Shown here in pieces: positions 41,861 through 56,800 of a stretch of DNA of 64,000 bases. A model generated the notes under the pieces. It saw only the letters and a list, made by a program, of their open reading frames with translations, was not told the DNA's origin and ran no database searches. The stretch spans positions 13,358,019 to 13,422,018 of the forward strand of contig CM069608.1 in the NCBI GenBank assembly GCA_035771175.1, read 5' to 3'. The position numbers were made by a program, and so were the translations under genes. Source of the DNA: Paratinospora sagittata (Eukaryota > Streptophyta > Magnoliopsida > Ranunculales > Menispermaceae). Every line of letters begins with the position of its first letter. Position 1 is the first letter of the stretch.

Positions 41861-44800
41861 GTGAGTCAACTTATCAATTTTACATTCAATCCTTTTGAAA
41901 AACGGAACAATCGTCCGAGAAGCTTAACAAATCACTGTATATAATTGCAGAGAGAGAATCCTCAGAGGCGAAAGGAAAAAGTGTACATAGGTTGCGGAGC
42001 TGGATTCGGAGGCGACAGACCGATGGCTGCTTTCAAATTACTTCAAAGAGTTCCGAATTTGGATTATCTCGTGCTTGAGTGCCTGGCGGAGCGAACCCTA
42101 GCTGATCGCTACCAAATCTTGCTCTCTGGCGGCGTTGGCTTCGATCCTCGAAGTATTTCGATTCTTTTTTTTTTTTTTTTTGTCTTAATGTTTGGGTTTC
42201 TGTTGATTTCTGAATGTTAATTGCTCTCATTCTGTCTTTGTTGTCCTGATTTTGTAGTTTCGGATTGGATGCTGAGGCTGTTACCTCTGGCTGTGGAGAA
42301 GGGGACTCGCATAATTACTAACATGGGTGCAAGTAAGAGTGTTCGAACTCAATTCTTGCTGCAATCTACTGAGTTTCAATCTGGATGTTTTTGAATTCAA
42401 CTTGCTTGGTGCATGGCGGAATCGCTGCAAATTGATTTTATTCAGGGAATGAGAAAACCTTGCTAAATGCTCTAGTTGTTTCTTCATTGGCCTGATTGTT
42501 AAGTTGTTGTGTGGAATTGACTTGGCTGTTTAATTAATTTACAAATTGTGAATAGAAAACTGTTAAAGTTATGAGTTCTTTAGTAGTTGTGCATTGTGTT
42601 TTTATAGTTGGATCCACTTTTTTGTAAATTCAATCAAGTGCCTGCAATTTTTTTTTTTTCCAAATTATTTATGTGAAGTGGTTCATCTATATTTATCGTT
42701 CTTAGCAGAGCCCAAGTGCTAAAAGAAATGGAAGAACTTGGTTGCATTGGTGTTAGTGTTGTCAAGGTATTACCTACTTGTGTAGGCAATCACTCAGATC
42801 AGTTATGCAGTACACTGCCGGAGAGCTTGTTTACAAATTGTGGAGTTCTGAAAGATTATTTAATACTTTTTGAAATATTCTAAAGGGATATGTTTATCTT
42901 TCCTCCATCCTTTTCTCTTATTTTTTGAGACAAAATAAGAACTATAATTGAGTAGGAACTCTCCCATCTGTTTTTTTTAATACCCGTATAGAACAATTAG
43001 AGAAATGGTAGAAAGAGAGAGTTGTCCAATTTAGAGAAATGTTAGTAGTAACCTCAATATTTAAAAGTTGTGTGATTTAAGTGGAGGAGTTTTTAGTAGT
43101 ATCATGTAACGAACATATCCCATTAAAGTTGAAATGAAAATTTCTTAGGTTCGCAATTAGGTTAGTATACTTTATTGAGCAAAATGTTGGAAAATAAAGA
43201 AACAACAACTTAAAAAACTAAGTGTAATGGAAATGTGATTGATGGATGTACAGTGAAACATTGAAAGATAGAATTGGTATGGAACATAGTTGAGAAATGG
43301 TAGGAGTAGCCCCATTTATAGATAAAATGATGAGATTCTTGTTGGATACATACAACAAAGACTGTTAGATGCACTAGTTAGGAGTGACTAATTGACAATT
43401 ATGGCAATGATAGAGGTAGAGGAAGACGTAAAATAATATGGATAGAAATAAATGGGAAAGATATAGACACTTGTGACATAAATGTCGACTTAACCCTTGA
43501 TAAAGTGGAGTGGAGGAAGTGAATTATTTATCAAATCCCACGTAGTTGGGAAAAGACTTTGTTTGAGCTTTACTTGAGTTTAATATGTGTCAAAACTCCA
43601 GGATGATGATGGGTTATGGTACTTAAAACATGCGTATTCTTCTATTTCAGAAATGCAATGCCTACTTACTTCATAGAGCTGGCTTATGGTTCAAAACAAT
43701 TACTAAATACTAATATCTATATTTATATTATGTTATGAAGAAACATTGGTGGAACATAAGTAGTTTTTTTGGAAAGCTGATGTAATGGACGGGAAGCTGA
43801 CGTCCAAATCCCCTTATTCTAACTAATGCTTAATAAGAAGCCTACAACATGCTCAAATAGATGATTGTCTATCGCCAAATATTTGAACTCATTGTGATGA
43901 TGAATTATTTGCCTGTATTCATGCTTATGAGCAATTTGGAATCTCGAAATAAATTTGGTCTAAGAGATAGGATCTGCCTTGGCGGCAAAGTGTAATGAAA
44001 TTATATTTGATATATGTATATGATGTGATTTTAGTCCTGTCATTATTACACATGTATAATGGATCTCTTACATTTTGAAAGTGAAAATTTTAACTCTACA
44101 TGCTTGAATCCTGTGAGCTGTTATTATTAGCAAATGCAAACAAAACCCAGTGTCCAAAATCTCAAACTAATGCATGTCGCAGTTTTCTGTGTTATAAATT
44201 TAGAAACTGAAAAATCTGCAATGCCAGTTATGACATCATTTGAACATGTGTTATAAATCTCATATAGTTATCTCATAATCTAAAATCTGAAATTCTCATG
44301 TAAAAACCATCATTTAAGGACACATCTCTAATTACTAGCACGACAAGAATGTTTTTGCTGAATCATACTTGGTTCATCATCAATGAGCTAATCAAAGGTA
44401 ATATCATAGACAGAAAGTTAAATCGAATGAGATATCAGGAAGTGGGATCTGTGATAAGTCATAGTTTATGGAATGAAGTTCATTTTACATGAGAAATATG
44501 TGTTAGATATCACTGAGTCTGTAACTATCCAAACGAAAAGTCTGTAAATTTCTCCAGGAGTATTTGGTCTAAGGGATTCATTTTCTCTTCTTCCTCCAGA
44601 AGAGTAAATTCATCCATTTGGGCCTATCCCTTTCAAATGTTGCTGCCCAACTTGCTTTTGGTGCTTCTACGTAAGCGCTTCTAGCTAGAAAAAAACAAAA
44701 GAAGGTTTCAACTTAAAGCCACATGAGAGTGCAGAACACGTGAAGATGGCCAATTTCATTTTATTCTATTTTTAACTCTTATCCAATTTCATGTTGTCAA

Positions 44801-47800
44801 CAAATTAAACCTTTTCTCCTTGTAAGCAAGAAGTTCTCTCCAGACTCCTTCATTGTTCATAAAGGGGCATTCGTATCACTTTGATAGACTGTCCTTTTAT
44901 TCTTGCTCGGTTGCCTCTTCCCCTTTGAGCTTTCTGAAACTTAACAAAAATTGTTTCTTCTGCCTCTCATGATGGGGCTATGGTGGTATCATCCAGGATC
45001 ACTATGGATCACTTATATGCTTTTGATGGTAGAACTTCGCCTCACAATATGCAAAAAGTCTCTTAAAAGTATTTGCAACAATTCTCTCATTCGTTATCAT
45101 TCATTCCAACTCAATGCTATTAGTGGACAACATCAACTACTCTATCAGTTTACCATGGCAACTTTTTTGCTATCTTGACTCAAATCAACAAGGAGCTTTT
45201 CTTGAGGGTAGCCAACTAAGGAGCATACTGGTTGGCATCATGAGGCAACGTTAATAAAGAGATCTAATAACCCTTTGGTCCTCATCCTCTTCTTGATATA
45301 ATTGATCTGGATGCCTCTACGACATCTGTTTGTGCCTTCTCTCTTTTATGTATTTTCTTTCGCAGACATACAACTCAGATAGAAACACTCAAATTTGCTT
45401 AAAAACCCACAATTTCTAGAATAAAAAAATTCAATATTCTACCTTGCAGAATTAGGAAACATCTACAAAATCATCTTTCTTTATTTTAAGTTTAAAAAAT
45501 CCGGCAAGGATTGGCTCATATGGTCGTGGGGTTCCTTACAAGGCTAGCAAATATTCCTACACCAAGCTCAAGTTCCCAACGCCATACTCAAGTTCTTCTG
45601 TTCAATATCCAGCCTTTACTTACCTAGGTAAGCATGCTAGTTTGGTGTATATGGTTCCTGTGTTGTTTTTCCATGTGAAAGACCAACTAGATACCCACAG
45701 TCAGCAAAAAAGTACTTTTTTAAGTTTAAAAATGGTTAAAAGTTAAACATACACAGGTTGTTCAAATTTTAAAATCTTAGTTACTAATTGTGTACTTATA
45801 TAAAAAATATTATGTAAATGTAATTTATTTATTTATTTGTTATCACCTAGGCATCGCTTTGCCTGGGCATTGTAAATTTGCTTGACATCCTTCTAACGTT
45901 CTGGCAATGTTGATTTATGCAAAGAGGATACTTTATGAACATTTGGAAAATATTTAGAGAATTGCATGCTCTTCTTGTTGTTGGTTTTGGGTTTGTTTGA
46001 ATTGTTTACCTAACTTCAAAAAACAACCCCAAAAAATTCATGATCAGCATAGTTATTTTTTACTTTTGAATTATGATCATTTTGATATTTAAAAATTTGT
46101 AGATTCATGCTCTCTTAGGTAATAACCATACCCTCCCCAACCTTTTTTTTTTTTTTAATATTTTCTTTGTCAATTTGAGGTTTAATTCAACAACTAACAT
46201 GCTTTACTTATTTTAGTTGATCCACTTGGCGCAAAAGAGGAAGTGCTGAATATTGCTGACAGTCTGGGGCTTAAAATAACTGTTGTTGTGGCTTTTGAAG
46301 TTGCTTCAATGAAATCAGGTATGGCTTAAGTAGTAGTGACGAATAGCTGGCCTTTTCAGTTGCATGAAAAATGTTTACTAAATAAAACTAAAATTTTGTG
46401 AAAGGTACTGAACTCCAACTAAATTCACTGGTCATGATTTCAAGTCCTGTCCAAAACCAACTTGCATTGATTTTGGATCTAGAAACATGTTCATGTTGTA
46501 TAAGAATCAGTCCATGGATTCATAATTACATTATCCTTAGATTAGATTGGCATAGATTGGCATGTATTTAATTAATTCATTTCACCTTTAATTAAGATTC
46601 AAGAATAGGATTTTCTTTTTTCTTTTAGGTCTTTAATTTAATTGAAATTGGTCAAAGTATTCAAGGCCACTCCTTTCTCACACCCTGATTCTCTAGCACC
46701 TATCATTACTCTTTAATTGAGGTCAGATATTAAAGCGAACTTGAGAACATCTACGCTTATTCATTTTCATGCCAAGAATCATAATCAGTTAATGTCACTT
46801 GTTACAAAGTCAAGGCAAGTCATGAAAAATAAGCCAAAATAGTAAAATTTCCTACCATAACAATGAAATTAAATACTCAACAACTGATTTTAAATTCCAT
46901 GTCTAAACAAGTCTACCAATTAAACTAAGACTCCCCATCTTTCCTAATCTTCTATTTCCTTCCTAAGAGAACTTGACCTCACGTCGAGTTAAACCCAAGC
47001 ACCAGCACCATCACTAGCACTTGTACTTACTAGGGCTATAAGTGGGTCGGGTTTGACCCTAAACCCACCCGAACCGCCAAGGTCAGGTGGCATCAAACCT
47101 GACCCGATGCCACCCAACCCTAGTGTCTGGGAAGGTTCAACCCGACCAACCAATTTTCAGGTCGGTTCAGTCAGGTTGGTCGGGTTGTGAGACCACCACC
47201 ACCACTAGAAACACCAAATAAAACCCCCAAAAAAATTTTAAAAAAAAAGTTGAAGAAGAAAATGAAGAACAAGGAGAAAAAGAAGAAGAACCAGATCTGA
47301 ACCCTACTCCTCTTTTCTCATCTTCTCCTCTTTCTTTCATTCTTTTCCTTCTTTTTTTCCCCCGTTTTCTTTTTCTCTCTCTTGGGTACGCGAGGACGAC
47401 AACAAGTCAGCAGCGACAATGGTTTACTTCCTTCCCCTCTCTCTTCTTTTTTTCCTCTTCATCCTTCTTCTTCTTCTTCTTCTTCTCCTTCTCCTTCTCT
47501 TAACAGCAACGACGACGGCATTTTTGCAGCAGCGGCGGCGACATTTTTGCAGCTGCTGCTGTTCATAGGGAGCCTTCCCTTCAACTTTCTTCCTCTCTCT
47601 CTCTTTGGCAGTTAGGGTTTGAGAGAAAAAAAGAAGGTTGGTCTTTAGGGTTAGGGTTTTGAGAGAGAGAGAGAGAGAGAGAGTAAAATAAAAATGAAAT
47701 AAAAAAGGGGAGAATCGTGGTGGCGTGTTTTCTTTTTTTAGTTTATTCGGATCGGGTCGGGTTTTAGTAAAACCCGAGGCCCAGCCCGACCAAGTCGTGT

Positions 47801-50800
47801 TTACTAAAACCCCCACCCGATCAACTTGACCTGGGCTTTAAACCTGATCCAACCCGACTCGGAATGGTCGGGTTTGGTTGAGTCGGGTCGGGTCGGGTTT
47901 ACTTACAACCCTAGTGCCTACACTCTCAGAAAATTATTAGGTCCGAGTGAGTAAAACTTAGCAAGTCATATGAAATAATAAAACCAAGGCTAGAATATTC
48001 TTTTTTTTGTTCCCTCTATGTAATATATATTTTAATAATATAGTAAATATTTCATACTAGTCTCATCCATTACTACACAAGTACACCTATTCACTTGTTA
48101 CAGTAATATGCGTGCACATGCATTGCGCGTGATTTTAAACTATTTATGAATAAATTTTTATGATTATGATTTTTTTGGTTAAAAAACATGTTATGTATGG
48201 AATTAAAAGGGTTAAATTGTATTATTTATTTAAAATAAAATAGAGGTAAGGAAGGGTAAAATGTTATAAGAAAGGTGGCAAAAATTACAAAATGCAAATT
48301 TGAGCTTCAAAGAAGTAAAGAATACATGTATAGGTAGCGGGGGAAGTTAGATTACTTAATTACCTATATTTTCTTTCACACTAACAAAACTATATCTTTA
48401 AATTAAATATAACAATAAAGTTTATGTGTGTATTTTTGAAAGAATGGCATAAACGATTGCACAGTGAGTGCTTCAACTTTTGGCATTATAACAATAGATA
48501 AACACATTAAATCCCTCTCATTGCGATACTATCTCAATCTACTTCTTGTGCTCTTCCTGTGGCACTAGTGGATGACTTAGTGATGTTACATAATACATCT
48601 TGGCATTGGTAGGGAATCCATCCCATACCCTCCACAAGTTAACACGCATTATTTTTACTTTACCTTTTCTCATACGGGTGATTTAACTTACGTATACTCC
48701 GGGTTGTGCACTTTGCATAGTTTCAATACACAGTATACATAGTTGGAGACCATAATGTCAGGAAGCACATGCTTTAGGTATATGGTGGCTGAATCCACTG
48801 TCTCCTTAAATGATTGAATGCTTGTGCTTTTGGCCCACTGTTTTTCTCTCTAAATCATGTTTTTGAAATCTGCATCACTTAAATAATGTGCAGTTTAATC
48901 TTCCGACCACCTTAGACTGTTCATTCTGTTGAAGATAGATCTACTTTACTGAGTCTGATTTGGTATTTGCACCTCTACAGTCCAACGATTCTGATTCATC
49001 TCATCAAGGGAATGTTATTTCACAAAGAATAATACCACATTAAAGAATCTGCTTTGATCACCTAAAGTCATTGTTATATGGCTGAAACTCTAAAATTCTC
49101 CTTTCAGAATTTTCTGCCCCAGCCTAACTTCATTTTTGAACTACCCAAATTGCACCTCCTAACATAACTGATCTGCTATTTTTCATTGAAAGAAAAAATG
49201 TTTGAAAGGTTACGGATACCAAAGCTCGTCAATGGAATGTTATAGTCACAGCAAATCAGTTGTAAGATGCACAGGTTTATCATAGAGCAAAAGTAAGGAA
49301 GAGAATTAGATAGCATGCAAGAACAAGGAAGAGAGAAAAATACTTGCTTAGGAAACCTTCACAATCATCCCCCACCTTGCTACGTTCTGGATCTTGAACT
49401 CCTTTTGGGCTTTCCCTTGGCTTTATTGGATACAGTCAGCAGACTTAAGGTTGAGGGACTGCACCTAAAGCTTCAAGATGAGGAAAGGAGGGAAGAGAAG
49501 CTTCTTCAATGCTGGAATGTGCAGATCTTGTTGCTAGACTGCATTTGGTTTCAAGAAGAGAAGATAAGGGAGGAGGAGAGGGGAGGTGGTGGCTGGGATA
49601 GCATTGGTGCCTCCCCACTCTCCCCCTCTTTTATTTGCCTCAAATCCCTTTCCTAAAAATTGTACACCTCTCCCAATAAAATTACTGTTTTAGTTTCCTT
49701 AGGACTCCTCAATTAGGTAGTTAGAATTTAATATTCTGTAGGATTTTAAACAACAAAAGGTGGAGGAATCTTTTCTTATCTCATTGGGGGGCACGTCAAC
49801 CGTGAAGGCAGTGCTTCCTTTTTTGGCTCTTGGTGGGCTCTACTTCAAGTTAGTATAGGCCCACCTCTTGTTTGCTACTCCTTGTGCCCTCATTTGTGGC
49901 CCAGTCTAATTATGGTCCATTCACTCCTTTATTATAGTATTAATTTGTTATTAAGCTATAATTTAATCTACCTACCTTCCCTTAAATAATTACAGAGACT
50001 TCTCCAAAAATTCCCATTATTAATCCTTCAAGGGAATTCCATTTTTCTTTTCTTTTTTTGGAGAGGAAACAAAGATATGATATGTTAAAAAGAAGAAAGA
50101 GTACAACACCGAGGGGGAGGAGAACAAGGTTTGCTCCAGCCCCTGCAGCTAAGCACCCAAGAAGAACACAAAAGAAACGGAATTACAAGAGGTTAGACCA
50201 ACCACAAAGCCACTCAAAATGGAGAAGCCACCCACTAAGCAAGAGGAAGCCACCCAATTGGAAGCTGTCAACTGAGATGACCCAAACAGAAGATTCTTAA
50301 AGACTCTCTGATTCCACTCAAGCCAAATGGTCCAAGCTGTAGCAGACGATGTGACCCACTCGATGGCTTTGGATCTCCTAGAAAGGTTTTGCATGTGCTC
50401 AAGAGAAAAGCAATCACTACAATTAATAGGAGCTTTTAGCTTTCTAGCTGAGAAGTCTTCCACTGCTGTCAAATCTCCTCTTAGCAAATGCATATTGGAA
50501 AAAAAGATGATCAATAGATTCACCATCTTGAAGGCATAAAGGGCCGCCATAAGAAGAAAATGTGTAATTTGGAAGATATTAGACCATTTGTCAAATGGTT
50601 TGCATAGTGTACTGCAAAACTTCTGTATCTCATGGTGGTTAAACTATTGATTACATTGTTTCTAGTTTTAGTGGCCCAACAGTGAGTCAGTGACGAATTT
50701 TACATTACATCAGCGCTTTTTGATGGATTTTTTAATTTGTCCTAGGTTATTTTGATGGGTAATCCTTTTAAAATGTTGATTTTAAAAGCAATGGCAAACT

Positions 50801-53800
50801 ATATCACATATGGAATGCATGTCCTTTACCCTTGTGCTCATGGGTTCGCATGCATTTTTTTTTAATCATGTACAATTACACATAAGATGTGATGTATGAA
50901 TATATTTGAATAACCAAGGACATTAATGATTCCATGCAAGAGGTCCCATGTGGGGCACTTTTGGATTGTCAGCACCATGATTTTTATGATTTTTTGGTCC
51001 ACCTCTTGGGGCTTGATTGAGGCTTACGCCATTTATCTCGAGCACTTATTATTATTATCTTTAAATAATGAACGTGGAGTGCAACAATAGGCTTGAGCTT
51101 GTCCGTCAAACTTGGGCCTGAATCACTTTAATTAGTTTTTGGTATGTTGGGCCACAAATGCACATCAAACTTCATGCATTAAGGGAACCTAAAGAGTTTT
51201 AGTTATCACTAACCTTTTGGAGATAATAACGTTGTCCTATTTATAGGGTTTGACTTAGCAATATTCTTAATTAGTCAAACTTTTTGACATGCCTTCCTGG
51301 ATTATGATGATGATTTATGTTGAAAAAATTCAGTTGTAAATTAAAATGACATCAAACCACGGATGATAAAAGATTGGTTGAAACAAAAAGTATAGCATAA
51401 GAACAAGAATACAATTAATCTAATTGAACAGGTAATGAATGCAACAATAAATGCAAGTCTATTTTGTCGTACTCATAATAGTAAATGTCAACATCTATGA
51501 TCTAACCCATTAAAAAAGTGAGGAATTTTACTGGCACAACTAAGTTTGTTGATATAATTAATTAATATTGAGTAGTTGTTGCTGAAGAAGGGGAGCCTTG
51601 GTGCAACGGTAAGAGTTGTTGCCGTGTGACCATGTGGTCATGGGTTCGAGTTTTGCAAAGTAAGGTAAGGTTGTGTACAATAGACCTAAATGTGGTCTGA
51701 TCCTTCCCTGGGACCTTGCATAGGTATCGGGTTGCCCTTTTTTTAGTAAGTATTGTTTAAAGTCCTCTAAAATAATTATTGTTGTTGTTTTATGTATTTC
51801 AGGGTTGAGGCAATCACTTGAGAGATGTAATATCATGAATGGGGTAAGTTTGATTTTCTTGTGTTAGTTTTTTGTAGCATATATACATTCCATATCATAA
51901 TATTTAATAGTTGTTTATTGCCAATGTGGGATGTCTTTTACCAAACATGTGTCATAACTTATGCACATGCATCCACTCCTAAACTCTCACGGTTGTAATA
52001 GTTTCTCACGAATGGTCCAAATTTTAATCTCAATGTAGTGGTCGCTGGTCCTCTTTTCTGGAAACTTCACAACTTCCTGTAATAATTTTACTCTATTATG
52101 TCACATCAAATTGCTTTTCTTAGCTGGTTAGATGGCTCACTCTTCGTGGTTAGTTGTAACACCCTGACCTTGTAAGCTTGACCTGGTGACTCAAAACACA
52201 CAGCTACAACTCTTCATATAGTAGGGCTAATTTGAATGGCTCGAGCCCCTCAAGTTACCACAACCAAAACTAAGTCATCTTTTGTGTCAAGCCCACAAGT
52301 TCAGTGGAGAATTAAAAACTTTGCATTGGCACAAATCTAAAACATTGGTTTTATATAAACCTCACTTAGAGTCAATAGTAAAGTAGTTCTCCTAGGATAG
52401 TTATTGCAACGACTTTAACCTTGTCAAAGCACCTGGAGGCCATACCTAGATTTGCAACAATAAGATAATGGGTTGAGCAAAAGCCCAATGGGTCATATGA
52501 AATCTACGAATAAGTTTATTAGAATCATTAGAAATGAGTCAAATATGCAACCAACCAAATTATATAACAAGCAAGTTTCAAACATTGAATGGATAGTACA
52601 ACCAATTATCAATCTTTAAGTAGTTCGAACCGCTTTCATATTGCGCCCGAAGATCGCATTCAATCCTGGGTAGCTCCACCCGAAAGAAGATGAATTATCA
52701 CAAGTCAATTGGTTCTCGAACTCCAATGAGAACACACATTCATTAGGAATGATGACAAGCTAAGACACACTTAAAGACTAAGGAGAACAACATTCATTGG
52801 TTTTCAAATTAATCTTTCCACTAGATTAATTTAGTTCTCAATCATGAATATGCATGGTATGAAAACAAATTTTCATTTTCTAAGTGCGCATCTACAACAT
52901 TGCTTTAACAAAGCATAATATTCAATAAGTTAAAATTCAAAATTTGTCCAATGTAAAGCATTTTATATTTGGGCGCAATGGTACAATTCCGTTAAAGAGG
53001 ACATAAGCCTATGGAAGCTTTTGAGATTTTATTGTTTGATTATTTGAGATTGTCAATAGTAATATTGAGGGTGTCTTTATGTATTCCAACTGAATATTAT
53101 ATACCTTCATTTATTTATTTGCTTATGCATAGGGGACACAAATGCTAAAGACTAATTTGTTGGATGTTGTAAGATGCCATCATATTTGTTTCATGTGACC
53201 ATTTTCACTTGGAAGACTTAAAGGTTAATTTAAATTTTCTTAAGGCCATGGGTTCAACATGAGTGAAAGTCATGTCTGAAGTCTTCATCTTTGATATCAA
53301 ATCATAATCTCATATAGTGTTTGCAATATTATTGGGATGACAAGCATATGGTCAAACGTTTCAAGCAAGGAGACCACTAGGATTAATGGTATCATGTAGA
53401 TAATAAATGAAGACATATACTTTTCTAATCTTTATAAACCATCATACAATTAGTTTGTCAAAGAGTACCATACTAACATGTACTAGTGGTTGTGTTCGGT
53501 TGTTTGCAATTTCGACTATTTATTGCTGTGAAATAAAAAAAACAAAGAGATATAACGTGGTTCAGCTCTATGGCCTACGTCCATGAGAGAAGAGGAGGGA
53601 ATAATTCTTATTCGTGGTGTCTCAATGGAAGATCACTGTATAAGTAGACATACATGATTGCACACATATAGCAACTATTTCACATATAGCAACTACTACA
53701 TATGACAACTACTAGAATTTTAATCTTTTATGTAAATGGTAACACATCCCACAAACTTCTCTCTTCTCTGCCACAGTTTCCCACACTCCCCCTCAAGCTC

Positions 53801-56800
53801 ATGAATAAAGGTTTATCTTCCCAACTTGGACACACTTGTTTGAAATGTAGCACTGCTCAGTCCTTTAGTGAGTACATCCACTAGCCTAGCTGATGATGAG
53901 TAGACACATATGGAGTACAGATCAGTCCACTGTCAAGCTTCTCCTTAATAATGTGTCTGTCAATTTCAATATGCTTGGTTCGATCATGTTGCACTGGATT
54001 ATGTGCAATGCTGATGGCGGATTTATTGCCGCAATAGAGTTCCATTGGACCATCCCACTTAATCCTGAGGTCTTCCAAAATGATTTTGAACCACACTAGC
54101 TCGCAAATCCCTTGGGCCATTGCTCTAAATTCTGTTTCGACACTAGACCTAACCACCACATTCTGCTTTTTACTCCGCAATGTCACTAGATTCCCACCAA
54201 GAAAGGTCAATACCCGGTGGTCGATCTCCTGTCAATTACGAAGCTAGCGTAGTCTGCATCTGTATATGCTTCCAGTACTAATCTTGTGCTTGCTTAAATA
54301 GGATGCCCTATCTTGGAGTCCCTTTAAGATACTGTAACACACGATTAGCAGCTTGCAGATGAACTTCTTTGGGATTGTGCATAAACTGGCTCACCACGCT
54401 TACTCATATGCGATATTAGGTCTTGTATGAGAGAGATAGATGAGTCTCCTGACCAACTATTGATACATTTCCTTATTAACAGCAGGAGTTTCTTTAGCTT
54501 CTCCAAGCTTGTGATTAGGATCAATGGGTGTACTAGCCGGTTGACATGCCGACTTCCCTATCTCTTTAAGAAGATCAGTAATATATTTTTGTTGAGAAAT
54601 GAAGATTCCCTGTTTGGAGTGTGCCACCTCAATCCCTAGAAAGTATTTCAACCTTCCTAGTTCCTTGATCTCAAACTCCTTGGTCAAACATTACTTCAAC
54701 TTCTGTCTCTCATTCTCATCGTTCCCAGTCATGATGATGCCATCTACATATACCAAAAGAGTTGTAACTCCCCCTGAAGCTGAGTGCTTAATGACCAAAG
54801 TATGATCTCCTTGGCTTTCTTCAGTTTGCACACTTTATCAGTGTCCAGGCTGCTTCCAAATCCAGGAGGTACTTCCATATAAATCTCTTCTTCTAAGTCT
54901 CCATGTGGAAATGCATTTTTTACATCAAATTGTTGCAAAACCCAGTTATAATTAGTTGCCAAAGACAACAAAATCCTCATCGCATTCATCTTGGCGACCG
55001 AAGCAAATGTCTCTTGATAGTCCACACCATATGTCTAAGTTTACCCTTTTGCCACTAATTTGGCCTTGTCGCCTTCCAGTGACCCATTTGCTCTGTACAT
55101 AACAGTATAAACCCATTTACATCCCACTTTTTTTCCTGCTGGCAACTCGACCAACTCCCAAGTACCATTTTTCTCCAAGGCCTCCATTTCCACGTTCATG
55201 ACTTGTTTCCAATTTTCAATAGATAGAGCCTCGAATAAAGAGGTAGGGATTTGAATACAACTCAAGCTTGTAAAACAACTTTTATGAGATGGCGAAATTT
55301 TTTCAAATGATACAACATGAGAAAGTGGATACAAGGGATGTTTAGTGCATTCCCTAGTTCCCTTCCTAATGGTAATAGGGAAGTTCTGATCAGTGTCTGG
55401 TTCGGGTTGAGATTCTAAAGAGGTTTGTAAGAGAGGGTCAGAGATTGTTACCTCATTTCCAGAAGATGGTTCAGATTCTTGAACTTGCATAGGTTCAGAG
55501 ACTGTAGCTTTCTTGCTTGAGTACACTTGTCCATTCATTCAATCCTCAAGAGTAGACGACTTGGGTTCACCACTTTGGTTATCACTGGTTTCTGAAGGTT
55601 CAAATGACTCGGGTGTAGAGGGAGATGGTATAGATAACTGAGGTGCAAATTTGTGGAGGTCAATGGAAAAAGGGTTATAGAATTCTCGATCCTTGTATTC
55701 CATAATGGAGCTCTCCTCTTGAAGAGAAGGAGCGGATAAATAAGACTCTCGTTCATTAAAAGTAACATCCGCTGAGACATAATTTTTTAAACGGTGGATG
55801 ATAACATTTGTACCCTTTTTGAGTTGAGGAGTACCCCACAAAAACACACTTGAGAGCTCTTGGATCTAATTTTTCCCTGTTTGGGTGGTGAATATAGACA
55901 AAGGATACACACTCGAAGATTTTAGAAATGAGATTGTTAGATGTTTTAAGGTTAGGATAAAACTGGGCTAACAACTCCATGGGACTCTTAAAGTCAAGGA
56001 CCCGAGAAGGTAGTCGGTTGATGAGATGTGTAGCAGTTAGGACGGCTTCCCCCCAATAGGACTTAGGTACGTTGTTCTAGAACAAGAAGGCTTGGGTTGT
56101 ATCAAGTAGGTGACCATTTTTCCTCTCAGCGACACCATTTTGTTGTGGGTTGTAGACATAGGATGATTCATGAATAATTCCTTCCTTCTGAAAGTAGGGA
56201 GTTAAGACTTGATTAAAATAGTCTTTCGCATCGTTAGATTGAAATTTCTTGATTTTTTCTCCAAACTGATTTTGGACAATATTATGAAAATTTGGGAGGA
56301 CAAAGCTCACATCAGATTTTTGTTTGAGTAAAAAAATCCACAAGACTCTAGTACAATCATCAATGAAAGATACAAACCAACGTATGCTAGAAACATTAGG
56401 AATAGGAGAGAGGCCCCAAATATCACTATGAATAAGATAAAAAGGCTTTGAACTTCTTTCATTACTAATCGAAAACGTTATGCGCTTGTGGTTTGTTAGT
56501 TCACACACTTCACAATGAAAGGTTTCTATATCTAGAATCCTAAACAAAGAAGGAAACATGACTTTAAGGGTCGTAAAGGAGGGATGGCCAAGGCGGCGGT
56601 GATGAAGCCATACTTTGTCTGTATTGGAGAGATGGTGCTTAAAGAGAAAAGAGGACTTGCTCTTGACGAGATTCACTGGTGTCTCAAGATAATATAGCCC
56701 GTCTTGTTCCTTAGGAAGTCCAATCGTCTTCCCCAAATCCTGGTCCTGAAACATGCTGTGAGTAGGATAGAAAATTACATTACAACTCAGATCATTTGTA

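Larger units (their letters stand above)
46319..51802 (+). other. AtuA-like gene, intron 4 (5.5 kb)
   Basis: It starts GTATGG and ends GTATTTCAG. It contains a hAT-type element (47031-47913), a LINE fragment (50040-50565) and an Au-type SINE (51589-51745). The stretches 46319-47030, 47914-50040 and 50570-51588 show no recognisable gene. An open frame at 49315-49656 has no family resemblance and is not called. Confidence 0.75.

Noticed and set aside
44951..45178. 75-codon open frame as a gene in intron 3
   Set aside because: No domain and no supporting signal; composition does not differ from the surroundings.
49315..49656. 113-codon open frame as a gene in intron 4
   Set aside because: No recognisable domain, no splice context, and no feature separates it from chance open frames in the intron.
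51600..51660. A tRNA gene (box A and box B present)
   Set aside because: The rest matches the Au SINE layout and does not fold as a tRNA.
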